Positions 7,481 through 13,806 of a stretch of 15,276 nucleotides of DNA are shown here, in pieces (within the stretch, counting starts at the first letter, position 1; every line of letters begins with the position of its first letter). The position numbers and the translations under genes were made by a program. The notes beneath the pieces are model-generated. The model was given only the letters and a program-made list of their open reading frames with translations. It was not told where the DNA came from and did no database searches. Source of the stretch: an uncultured Myxococcales bacterium (GTDB taxonomy: Bacteria; Myxococcota_A; Polyangia; Polyangiales; Polyangiaceae). The DNA lies in NCBI GenBank assembly GCA_937949945.1, contig CALFEQ010000151.1, positions 1 to 15,276 on the forward strand, in the 5' to 3' direction.

Positions 7481-8182
7481 ATGGCAGGGAACGGCGCGCC
7501 ATCCGCCATGTCGAGCCCCTCTCGCATCTCCGCCGTCGCCATCGCGGCGTTCGCCGCCGTCGCGGGCTGCAGCTCGCAGCCGGTGCCCGTGGGCCAGGCT
7601 CGGATCCACTCCGCGGAGCTGCCCGTCGGCGGCTGCGCCTACGTCTTCGAGCGCTTCCACGCGCTGAACTGCTCGGAGCGAGCGCTCGCCCGCACGGCGG
7701 AGCAGGTACGGCTCGCGCCTGGCGAGACGGCGAGGAGCCGCTTCCGTGCGCTCGTGGACGAGCGCTGTGCGCAGTATGCGGAGCCGGATCGATCCGGGGT
7801 CGAGGCGGCCGAGGACGCTCCGTCCGAGGTGCTCCGCGCGAAGGTCGACGCGTGCCTCGAGGAGATGGACCGGCGGATCGCCGTGGCGTCACGTGCGCGA
7901 GAGCAGCGGATCGCGGCGGCGAGGGGGCGCGCGGACGCCCTCAGGGCCGACGAGCGCTACCCGTACCTGCGCGCCCGGCTCGCCGTTCTCGAGCGCGATG
8001 CACGGGCGGCGCGTGAGGCTGCGGACGCCGCGCGACTCGAGCGGCACTGGAACCTCTCGAGGTTCGAGCTCGAGGAGAGCTCCGCCGCCAAGGCCCTCGA
8101 GGCGGCGCTCGACGAGCGGGACGCGCTCCTTCGCGACTACGGGATCGACCCGCGCGACGCCCGCGACCTCGGCCTCTTCTGA
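7481..8182 (+). CDS. Putative lipoprotein with helical C-terminal domain
   Basis: This 233-residue protein carries a signal peptide with a lipobox (AAVAG then C30, followed by SSQ), so it should be lipidated and tethered to a membrane. After the anchor come four cysteines (C52, C64, C96, C125) that could form disulfides. A long charged helical region rich in Ala/Arg/Glu follows (about 115-218), likely a coiled coil or helical hairpin. The ATG at 7481 is chosen because GGAGG lies eight bases upstream; an ATG at 7508 would also leave a complete signal peptide. It is the third gene of the hydrolase/membrane-protein cluster and converges with the M16 peptidase gene. I do not recognise the family. 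Confidence 0.82.
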   Translation: MAGNGAPSAMSSPSRISAVAIAAFAAVAGCSSQPVPVGQARIHSAELPVGGCAYVFERFHALNCSERALARTAEQVRLAPGETARSRFRALVDERCAQYAEPDRSGVEAAEDAPSEVLRAKVDACLEEMDRRIAVASRAREQRIAAARGRADALRADERYPYLRARLAVLERDARAAREAADAARLERHWNLSRFELEESSAAKALEAALDERDALLRDYGIDPRDARDLGLF

Positions 8183-8185
8183 GCT

Positions 8186-8207
8186 CCGAGCACGCGTCGC
8201 GGCTCGG
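8186..8207. terminator. Possible hairpin terminator between convergent genes
   Basis: CCGAGC (8186-8191) and GCTCGG (8202-8207) form a perfect 6-bp stem with a 10-nt loop. They sit in the 41-bp gap between the convergent lipoprotein and M16 peptidase genes. The position suits a bidirectional terminator, but the stem is short and no T-run follows on either strand. Confidence 0.3.
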
Positions 8208-8223
8208 GCGCGCTTCGCTCGGG

Positions 8224-9621
8224 TCAGGAAACCGTGTAGCTCTTCACCACCTCCTCGAGGCGGCGATCTTCGCCTTCGTCGAGGAGGCCGACCGCGAGCA
8301 CGTTGAGTCGGTCGGGCTGCGCGATGAGCTCGGCGAGGGCGCGGATCTCCTCGCGCGAGACGGCGGCGTTCTTCGCGGCGCGCTCCTCGGGTGTCTCGAA
8401 GCGGTCGAAGAGGAGGCCCGACGCGAAGAAGCCGGCGAGCTCCTCCGGAGAGTCGAGCATCGTGCGCATGTCCCAGCCGTGGCGGCGGCGCGCCTTCTCG
8501 AGCTCGTCGTCCGTCGGGCCCGTGCGCGCCAGCTCGCGGAGGAGCGAGGTGATCTCGCGCGTGACCACCGAGACGCGCGCGTGGCGTACGCCCGCGGCGA
8601 AGTCGAGCACGCCGTCGTCGTCGTAGCCGTCGTACGACGCGCCGACGTCGTAGCAGAGCCCCTTGTCGTCGCAGATGCGGTGGTAGAGGCGCGTCGACAT
8701 CCCGTCGTCGAGGATGCGCATCAGCATCTCCATCGCCGGCCGCATGTCGGAGCGGTCCGGAACGGCGCGGTAGCAGACGCGCAGCTCCGTCTGGCTCGAG
8801 ACGTTCTCGACGATGCGCACCCGCGGGGCCGTCTGCGTGTGGACCGGCGGCGTGAGCGGCACGCGCTCGCCGCGCGGCATCTTCGCGAAGGCCCGATGCG
8901 CGAGCTCGAACGCGCGATCGGGATCGACCGCGCCCGAGAAGGCGAGGACGGCGTTCGCCGCGTTGTAGTGGCGAGCGTGGTGCGCGGCGAGCATCTCGCG
9001 CGTGAACGAGCGCACGCGGGCCTCGTCTCCCGTGATGGTGAAGCCCAGCGAGTGGTCCGGGTAGATGAGCTGGCGCGAGAGGTTGTCGGCGTCGACCTGT
9101 CGGCCCTCGTCGTCGAGGTCCTCGAGGATCTCCTCGCAGACGATCTCCTTCTCGACCTCGATGTCCGCGAAGGTCGGCTCGAGCAGGACCTCCGCGAAGA
9201 GGGGCGTGGCCTCCGCGAGCGACTCGGGCGGGAGCGTGACGGAGAACACCCCGAAGTCGACCTGCGTGGCGGCGTAGAGGTAACCGCCCAGCCGCTCGAA
9301 CGCGAAATTCACGTCGTGCGCGTGCGGCAGCCGCGGGGTGCCGCGATAGAGCATGTGCTCGAGGAAGTGCGACAGCCCGTTCTGCTCGGGCGTCTCGAAG
9401 CGTGAGCCCACGCGCACGTAGAGCGCGACGTGGGCGCGATGGAGCTGAGGCTGCGGCGTGACGACGACGCGCAGCCCGTTCTCGAGCGTCTCGACGCGGA
9501 AGTCCTGCGTCGCGCCGACGTCCGTGAGCGGTCGCGTGCTCGGCGGGCCGCTGGCTCGCTCCGAGCGCGCGCCCGAGGTCCATGACCCAGGCGCTCTCGC
9601 GTCGTGGGTCTTCCGGTCCAC
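8224..9621 (-). CDS. M16-family zinc metallopeptidase (processing-peptidase type)
   Basis: This 465-residue protein belongs to the pitrilysin/mitochondrial-processing-peptidase family (M16), zinc proteases that degrade peptides or trim proteins. The inverted zinc motif HFLEH gives H85, catalytic E88 and H89. The third ligand lies in the EKEIVCEEILED block near E163-E164. The C-terminal half has the conserved SRLYHRI...GLCYDV block, which in relatives helps bind substrate. The length fits single-chain bacterial members. The frame is open further upstream, but this GTG begins one base after the isomerase stop and is the only good start left; translation is probably coupled. No signal peptide is visible, so it may be cytosolic, although the first 35 residues are polar and unusual for the family. 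All catalytic residues are present. Confidence 0.93.
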   Translation of the reverse strand: MDRKTHDARAPGSWTSGARSERASGPPSTRPLTDVGATQDFRVETLENGLRVVVTPQPQLHRAHVALYVRVGSRFETPEQNGLSHFLEHMLYRGTPRLPHAHDVNFAFERLGGYLYAATQVDFGVFSVTLPPESLAEATPLFAEVLLEPTFADIEVEKEIVCEEILEDLDDEGRQVDADNLSRQLIYPDHSLGFTITGDEARVRSFTREMLAAHHARHYNAANAVLAFSGAVDPDRAFELAHRAFAKMPRGERVPLTPPVHTQTAPRVRIVENVSSQTELRVCYRAVPDRSDMRPAMEMLMRILDDGMSTRLYHRICDDKGLCYDVGASYDGYDDDGVLDFAAGVRHARVSVVTREITSLLRELARTGPTDDELEKARRRHGWDMRTMLDSPEELAGFFASGLLFDRFETPEERAAKNAAVSREEIRALAELIAQPDRLNVLAVGLLDEGEDRRLEEVVKSYTVS

Positions 9622-9622
9622 C

Positions 9623-11308
9623 TCAGTCGTCCTCGTCGTCTTGCGAGCTGCCGTCGCTCTTCGCACCGATGAGGTGCCTCTCGTCGATCTTGATCTCCTG
9701 CTTCGAGGCCTCACGCAGGCGCCGCACGTAGTAGGCGAGCGCCTCGTTCTGCTTCCCCGTGAGCAGCGTGAGCATGTACGTGTCGCGCTCCTTGTCGAAG
9801 TCTTCCTTCGTCGCGGGCTTGTGCTCCTTGAGCTGCACCACGATGTAGCCGTCGTCGGTCTGCACCGGCTCGGGAGCGAGGTCGTTCGGCTTCGCCTCGA
9901 ACGCGAACTTGACGATCGCCTCCGTCGCCTCGCTCGAGATCGCAGGGATCGGATCGCCGCCGCGGTTGAACGCGCTCGAGGTCACCACCTGCGGCCGGAG
10001 CGGATCCGTCTCCGCGGTGAACGTCTCGGTCGCGGCAGGCGCGCCGGCGTCTCCCGCGTCTTCCGTCGCGGCAGGCTTCTCCGCCTTCGGCTTGTACTTG
10101 CCGTACTTCGCGATCGCCGCGGCGATCGCGTCGTCCGTGCTCTTGCCGTTCTTGAGGTCCTCGAGGATGTCCTTCGCCATCGCCTTCGCGACGTCGTCGG
10201 ACTTCGCGGCCTTGTAGTCGCGGACGAGGTCCTCCTTGGTGGCAGGGTCGCGCTTGATGATGTGGAAGCCGAAGGTGGTCTCGACGAGGTTCGGGTCCAC
10301 CTCGCCGGGCTTGAGCTTCGCGACGGAGTCCTGGAACTCCTTGACGAAGCTCGAGACCTGCTCCGCGGGGTACTGGCCGCCGTTGTCCTTGCTGCCGGGA
10401 TCCTCGGAGTGCTCCTTCGCGAGCGCGGCGAAGTCCTCGCCCTTCTTGATGCGGTCGAGGAGGTCTTGGGCCTTCTTCTTCGCCGCCTCGACCTGTGCGG
10501 CGTCGTCCTTGTTGTCGACCTTGACGAGGATGTGCCGGACCGGGACCGCGATCTTCTGCGGGTTCTCCTTCGCCCAGGCCTCGACGTCCTTGTCGGCCGG
10601 GCTGATGGCGTACTTCTCGATCCAGCCCTTGCGGACGAAGACGTAGTTGATCGTCGACGTGCTTCGCTCCTCGACGTAGCGGTCGAAGGCTTCGTCCTCC
10701 GCGACGCGCACCGGCGCCCTGACGAGGTCGCGCATCTTCGCGGCCAAGAGCTCGCGGGTCTGCCACTCGCGGAACTCCGCCGGCGAGCGATTGACGAGCT
10801 GCTTGACGGTGCGCTCGTAGATCTTCAGGTCGAACAGCTTCGTCTCCCTGTTCTTGAAGCCGTTCGGGACGATGCGGTCGGCCGTCGTGCGGCCGTTGTC
10901 GAACCCGAGCTGCCAGTGGAGCTGCGGGCTGCTGTCGGCCGGAAGGCTGACGTAGATGTTGCCGTGGAAGATGCTGTCCGTGATCTCGTCCTCGCTCACG
11001 GTGAGCCCGAGGCGCTCGGCCTCGCCGATGAGCAGCTCGCGCTCGATGAGTCCTTCGAGCACGAACCGAGACGCCATCTCCTGCTTCATGCCCGCGTTGC
11101 CCCGCGCGAACGCGAGCCGGTAAGCGGCGCGGTACGCCTTCGGATCGATGCAGCTCCCTCGAACTCGAGCGGCGCACGCCTCGCTGATCGATCCGAGCTT
11201 CTTTCCGGCGCTCGGGTTGAACCCGAGGATGAAGACGAGAATGGTGGCGACGATGATCGCGCCGTAAACGGCGGAGGTCAGCCCTTTTTGCCTGAATGCG
11301 CTGAGCAT
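9623..11308 (-). CDS. PpiD/SurA-like membrane-anchored peptidyl-prolyl isomerase
   Basis: This 561-residue chaperone resembles PpiD, an inner-membrane protein that helps fold exported proteins in the periplasm. Residues 1-10 are short and basic and a single helix (about 11-30) anchors it. A SurA/PpiD-type helical N-domain follows (about 40-215), including the LEGLIERELLIGEAERLG stretch near 84-101. A parvulin domain runs from RHILVKV (258-264) through DFAALAKEHSED to FGFHIIK (346-352). The C-terminal part includes an Ala/Glu/Thr linker (410-435) and ends in an acidic tail. The ATG at 11308 is preferred to an in-frame ATG at 11395 because it places the anchor at the N-terminus, as in PpiD, and because a candidate promoter at 11394-11423 would start transcription downstream of 11395. 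The M16 peptidase gene follows one base after the stop. Confidence 0.92.
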   Translation of the reverse strand: MLSAFRQKGLTSAVYGAIIVATILVFILGFNPSAGKKLGSISEACAARVRGSCIDPKAYRAAYRLAFARGNAGMKQEMASRFVLEGLIERELLIGEAERLGLTVSEDEITDSIFHGNIYVSLPADSSPQLHWQLGFDNGRTTADRIVPNGFKNRETKLFDLKIYERTVKQLVNRSPAEFREWQTRELLAAKMRDLVRAPVRVAEDEAFDRYVEERSTSTINYVFVRKGWIEKYAISPADKDVEAWAKENPQKIAVPVRHILVKVDNKDDAAQVEAAKKKAQDLLDRIKKGEDFAALAKEHSEDPGSKDNGGQYPAEQVSSFVKEFQDSVAKLKPGEVDPNLVETTFGFHIIKRDPATKEDLVRDYKAAKSDDVAKAMAKDILEDLKNGKSTDDAIAAAIAKYGKYKPKAEKPAATEDAGDAGAPAATETFTAETDPLRPQVVTSSAFNRGGDPIPAISSEATEAIVKFAFEAKPNDLAPEPVQTDDGYIVVQLKEHKPATKEDFDKERDTYMLTLLTGKQNEALAYYVRRLREASKQEIKIDERHLIGAKSDGSSQDDEDD

Positions 11309-11339
11309 GGACCGAAGCGAGCCCGCGTGGGGGATGGAT

Positions 11340-11384
11340 GCCCACGACGACGTGGGCGGTCGATGGGAGAGCCCCAGAAGGGGC
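11340..11384 (-). promoter_or_regulatory. Leader hairpins upstream of the prolyl isomerase gene
   Basis: Two perfect hairpins lie just upstream of the isomerase start. The first is GCCCACG (11340-11346) with CGTGGGC (11351-11357), 7 bp with a 4-nt loop. The second is GCCCC (11371-11375) with GGGGC (11380-11384), 5 bp with a 4-nt loop. The GGGGC arm can alternatively pair with GCCCC at 11389-11393, also across four bases, although a start site near 11387 would leave most of that arm outside the transcript. They would occupy the 5' leader and could affect translation or mRNA stability. Confidence 0.4.
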
Positions 11385-11393
11385 GGCTGCCCC

Positions 11394-11423
11394 ATAACAC
11401 GGGTGCGGCTCGTTCTCTACCAA
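11394..11423 (-). promoter_or_regulatory. Candidate sigma-70-type promoter for the prolyl isomerase gene
   Basis: On the minus strand TTGGTA (11423-11418) matches 4 of 6 bases of the -35 consensus. TGTTAT (11399-11394) matches 4 of 6 of the -10 consensus. The spacer is 18 bp. Transcription would begin near 11387, giving a leader of roughly 79 nt to the ATG at 11308. This is a motif match only. Confidence 0.4.
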
Positions 11424-11495
11424 GCGCGCGCGCCTTGGCGACCTCGACCGGAACGTCGAGCGGATCGCATCGGCAACTCGGGCGCGACAACGGGC

Positions 11496-11516
11496 CCGGC
11501 GGCCGAGGGCCGCCGG
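11496..11516 (-). terminator. GC-rich hairpin after the 145-aa gene
   Basis: CCGGCGGCC (11496-11504) and GGCCGCCGG (11508-11516) form a perfect 9-bp, all-GC stem with a 3-nt loop, about 35 bp past the stop of the 145-aa gene. It is strong enough to stall or terminate transcription between that gene and the isomerase promoter, but no U-run follows. A short palindrome, GCCTCGAGGC, also abuts the stop (11541-11550). Confidence 0.4.
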
Positions 11517-11550
11517 CAGGGGTGCCCGGACCTGGTCGGGGCCTCGAGGC

Positions 11551-11988
11551 TCAGCCCTTCTGGCCGACCGCCTTCTCGAGCGAGAGCACGAACTTGAGGA
11601 CGGGGACGGCGTCCTCGACCGAGGCCACGTCGTGCGAGAGATTGACCTCGTAGAACGTGTCCAACGTTCGCGACGCGTCGGACGGATCCTTCACGGCGGT
11701 GACCGACGTCGAGACCTCGGAGAAACCCTTCGCGACAGCGGGCTCCGCGAGCTTGCGCACCCGAGCGAAGAGGGCGTTTTCGTCCTCGTTGGGGAAGTCG
11801 GCCTTCTGCGCGCGGAGGACGACGCGGACTTGGAGTTTGCCTCCCTCGAGAGGTGCGACGCGGACTCCGGAATCGAGGATCAGGTTTTCGCGCACGCGCT
11901 CCGCGAGGACGACCTCTTCGGGGAGCGTGCGGAACACCTCGAAGCCGCTGGCGACGAGTGCCTTCTTCAGTTGCTGGGCGGACGTCAA
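11551..11988 (-). CDS. Conserved-looking hypothetical protein, 145 aa
   Basis: I do not recognise the family. The protein is soluble, with no signal peptide or membrane helix. It shows alternating helices and strands: helix 3-15, strand/loop 17-30, strands near 40-60 (GKLQVRVVLRAQ), a helix (70-85) and a final helix near 128-142. It reads like a small compact alpha/beta domain. The only available start is TTG at 11988, because no ATG or GTG lies between it and an upstream in-frame stop at 12079-12081. No clear Shine-Dalgarno precedes it, and the next internal GTG (codon 18) would cut the first helix-strand unit. It is the first minus-strand gene before the isomerase and diverges from the PilZ gene across a structured 315-bp gap. 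Composition and frame bias support a real gene; its role is unknown. Confidence 0.75.
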   Translation of the reverse strand: MTSAQQLKKALVASGFEVFRTLPEEVVLAERVRENLILDSGVRVAPLEGGKLQVRVVLRAQKADFPNEDENALFARVRKLAEPAVAKGFSEVSTSVTAVKDPSDASRTLDTFYEVNLSHDVASVEDAVPVLKFVLSLEKAVGQKG

Positions 11989-12026
11989 AGGCTGACCAGA
12001 TGCAGTGATTGGCCGAAACCCATCGA

Positions 12027-12047
12027 TCGACGACGGAATATCGTCGA
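12027..12047. promoter_or_regulatory. Inverted repeat, operator-like
   Basis: TCGACGA (12027-12033) and TCGTCGA (12041-12047) are perfect inverted arms of 7 bp around a 7-bp AT-richer spacer (CGGAATA). The site lies about 40 bp upstream of the 145-aa gene start, in the least GC-rich part of the divergent gap, where promoters would be expected. The geometry suits a dimeric regulator; no regulator can be named. Confidence 0.4.
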
Positions 12048-12099
12048 CTTGTCCTACATTCTGGCTAAAGGACCTTATCCGTCAACAGTGAAGCGAAGA

Positions 12100-12250
12100 G
12101 GCAGGCCCAGAAGCGGGGGACGGCCTGCCCGAAAAGGCCGAAAGAGGCCCGGGACGAATGCCGTCCCGGGACGGATGGACGGTCGGCCCGGGGCGGGCGG
12201 ACGGGGGAACTTCGGCAGTCGCGCGCGGAAGCGAAGGCGGAAGTCGCTTC
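12100..12250 (+). other. Structured gene-free stretch upstream of the PilZ gene
   Basis: The gap 11989-12303 (315 bp) holds no credible gene. Besides the dyad at 12027-12047, three perfect inverted repeats follow. GGCAGGCC (12100-12107) pairs with GGCCTGCC (12122-12129). CCCGGGACG (12148-12156) pairs with CGTCCCGGG (12162-12170) around a 5-nt loop. GAAGCGA (12228-12234) pairs with TCGCTTC (12244-12250). None is followed by a T-run, so they do not look like terminators. They could be the folded 5' leader of the PilZ mRNA or an independent small RNA. Confidence 0.4.
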
Positions 12251-12303
12251 GAGGACTTGCGTGCTGCGGCGTCCCGTCTGCTACGATGGCGGAGGGTCGA
12301 GCT

Positions 12304-12738
12304 GTGACCGAAAGATCGAATCGTCCCCCGGGAGGGGCGCCACCGAGCCAAACCACGTCGGCCTCGAGTGCCTCCCTCAACAAGGTGCCGAGCGGTGTCC
12401 ATGCGATGCGTCGCGGTGGTGCGCGTCGCGAGGTGACCGAGCGTGTCGCGCTCCGTGCAGAGGACGGTCGCACCCTCGACGGCTGGGCGCTCAACGTCAG
12501 TCGCGGAGGCCTGCGCGCCATCCTCGAGGACAAGGTCCTCCTCGGTCAGAAATTCGAGATCGCGCTCGGCACCGACGAGGTCATCCATCGGACCGGACGG
12601 ATCGTCTGGGTGCAGGAAGAGCCCGACGGCGTCATCGTCGGCATCGAGTTCACCGGCCTGTCCGGCACGCACAAGTCCGTGCCGCCTCCGTCCGGTGGGA
12701 ATCCGCCGGCGGCGAAGACGGACGAAGACAAGCGCTAG
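12304..12738 (+). CDS. PilZ-domain protein (likely cyclic-di-GMP receptor)
   Basis: This 144-residue cytosolic protein is a single PilZ domain (about 35-120) with polar, probably disordered ends. PilZ domains bind cyclic di-GMP and relay it to motility, exopolysaccharide or gene-expression machinery. Both binding motifs are intact: RxxxR at R37-R41 and the NxSxxG motif N64-V-S66-R-G-G69. The barrel continues through GRIVWVQEEPDGVIVGIEF. The GTG at 12304 is preferred to an ATG at 12286 because GGAGGG (12291-12296) sits about eight bases before it. It converges with the lipoprotein gene, 8 bp apart, and lies downstream of a hairpin-rich gap. No effector gene adjoins it, so its partner is unknown. 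Confidence 0.92.
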   Translation: MTERSNRPPGGAPPSQTTSASSASLNKVPSGVHAMRRGGARREVTERVALRAEDGRTLDGWALNVSRGGLRAILEDKVLLGQKFEIALGTDEVIHRTGRIVWVQEEPDGVIVGIEFTGLSGTHKSVPPPSGGNPPAAKTDEDKR

Positions 12739-12746
12739 CGGCTTCG

Positions 12747-13607
12747 TCAGGGACGGCAGAGGAGAGGAACGGTCACCTCGTTGCCGTCGGGGCCGACGAA
12801 GCGCGCGCGGTTCGTTCCGTCGTAGTGGATCTCGACCTTCTGCTGCGTCGTCACGTTGGTGACGACGATGAGCCCACCCGCGTCCGGGCATGCGCGGCGG
12901 CACCTGCGGAAGTCCTTGATGTCGGTCCGGATCTCGCGAGGCTCGGCTTCGTCGCGCCTGCGGACGGAGCCCTCCGACCAGCCCGAGAGAGAGAAGCACG
13001 GCTCGCCGAGCCGCCACGAGACCGTGTGGTCGGTTCTTCGCGAGAGCTCGCGGCCTCCGCCGGTGGTGCCCGAGAGCTCGGCCTTCCACGTCATCTTGCG
13101 GTCGGCGCCGCTCGCTTCGATCTCCGCCGAGGCCGCCCAGTCGAGCGTCGCGTCGTTGATCGTCATGTCTTCGGCGGTCAGCTCGAGTCGGAGGCGGCTC
13201 GGATCGATCGTGTAGCGCGCCGTGACGCGGCCGCTGACGCCGCGCAGGCCGTTCGGTCCTGTGCATCGATCGAACGCGTAGACGACCGTCCGGGACGCCT
13301 CGTCGTGCGTGACGTTCAGGCAACCACGCGGAATGTAGATGGCGCGTGCTCCGTCGCCGATCCCGCGCGTGCCGAGATCCGCGGCGGAGAGATCGACCGA
13401 CGCGAGCGAGATCGTCCCATCCGGTGACGACGAGACGAGCGACGATGCGAGGAGCTGCACGTCGGTCTCCGTCCCTGCCACGTCCGCACCGTCTTCGGCG
13501 AAGGTGGCCTCGTCGATCTCCGGGGCGGGCTCCGCCTTCGTGCGGCACGCGGCCAGGCAAGCGAGCGTGACGACCGCGAGGGCGCTCCGCGTGCGACGGT
13601 GGCTCAT
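12747..13607 (-). CDS. Cysteine-containing lipoprotein of unknown function
   Basis: This 286-residue protein begins with a basic n-region and a hydrophobic stretch ending in a lipobox (LAA then C21), so it is probably an exported lipoprotein. A short acidic linker (26-50) follows. The rest is rich in predicted strands, with six further cysteines (C96, C115, C204, C236, C240, C284) that may pair as disulfides. The segment with GCLNVTHD and DRCTGPNGL (95-122) looks like a beta motif I associate with myxobacterial lipoproteins, but I cannot name a family. The frame is open far upstream into the FHA gene antisense; the ATG at 13607 is chosen because it begins a complete lipoprotein signal. It is convergent with the PilZ gene and divergent from the FHA activator. 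Confidence 0.85.
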   Translation of the reverse strand: MSHRRTRSALAVVTLACLAACRTKAEPAPEIDEATFAEDGADVAGTETDVQLLASSLVSSSPDGTISLASVDLSAADLGTRGIGDGARAIYIPRGCLNVTHDEASRTVVYAFDRCTGPNGLRGVSGRVTARYTIDPSRLRLELTAEDMTINDATLDWAASAEIEASGADRKMTWKAELSGTTGGGRELSRRTDHTVSWRLGEPCFSLSGWSEGSVRRRDEAEPREIRTDIKDFRRCRRACPDAGGLIVVTNVTTQQKVEIHYDGTNRARFVGPDGNEVTVPLLCRP

Positions 13608-13700
13608 GCCGAGTAACCTAGCACTCGACGTGCCCGCGGTCGGACGGCGCCCGGCGTTGCCGAATCGTTCCGACCCGCATGGGACGAGGGGGCTTTCGCC

Positions 13701-13730
13701 TGGACGTGCGCACGTCCACTGGACGCGTCC
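13701..13730. promoter_or_regulatory. 18-bp perfect palindrome plus adjacent 10-bp palindrome
   Basis: TGGACGTGCGCACGTCCA (13701-13718) is a perfect 18-bp palindrome. Two bases later GGACGCGTCC (13721-13730) is a perfect 10-bp palindrome sharing the same GGACG/CGTCC ends. Further GGACG or CGTCC units occur at 13682 and 13732, giving six in about 55 bp. The cluster lies in the 199-bp divergent gap, about 75-105 bp upstream of the FHA activator start and about 95-125 bp upstream of the lipoprotein start. This is where an operator or activator site controlling either gene would be expected. Confidence 0.6.
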
Positions 13731-13806
13731 TCGTCCGCCCGCTTCCGGCACGGCTTCGCGAGGAGCGGCGCTTCCCAGCACGGCTCGCGTGTGACAATAG
13801 GAAGGA

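Noticed and set aside
5353..7542. A 729-codon minus-strand frame under the hydrolase and membrane-protein genes
   Set aside because: Same cause: reverse-frame shadow of GC-biased codons, with no recognisable domain and charged low-complexity composition.
9458..11653. A 731-codon plus-strand frame antisense to the isomerase gene
   Set aside because: The product is a repetitive Leu/Arg/Asp/Val sequence with no motif, while the opposite strand encodes a clear parvulin protein.
12130..12170. Partial resemblance to a cyclic-di-GMP (GEMM) riboswitch: GAAA followed by GGGACG and a GCC
   Set aside because: The conserved GCAAA-CC segment is missing, the GGGACG lies inside a different perfect hairpin, and the GAAA is not a proper tetraloop. 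A covariance-model search would settle it.
12257..12287. Promoter-like TTGCGT and TACGAT, 19 bp apart, before the PilZ gene
   Set aside because: Transcription would start inside the Shine-Dalgarno sequence used for the GTG start, and the -35 match is weak.
13747..13760. Sigma-54-like GG...GC pattern upstream of the FHA activator
   Set aside because: The spacing between GG and GC is off by one base from the -24/-12 requirement and the surrounding consensus is poor.
13790..13798. Extended -10-like TGTGACAAT just before the FHA activator start
   Set aside because: No matching -35 is present and the start site would fall two bases before the ATG, discarding the visible AGGAAGGA ribosome-binding site.
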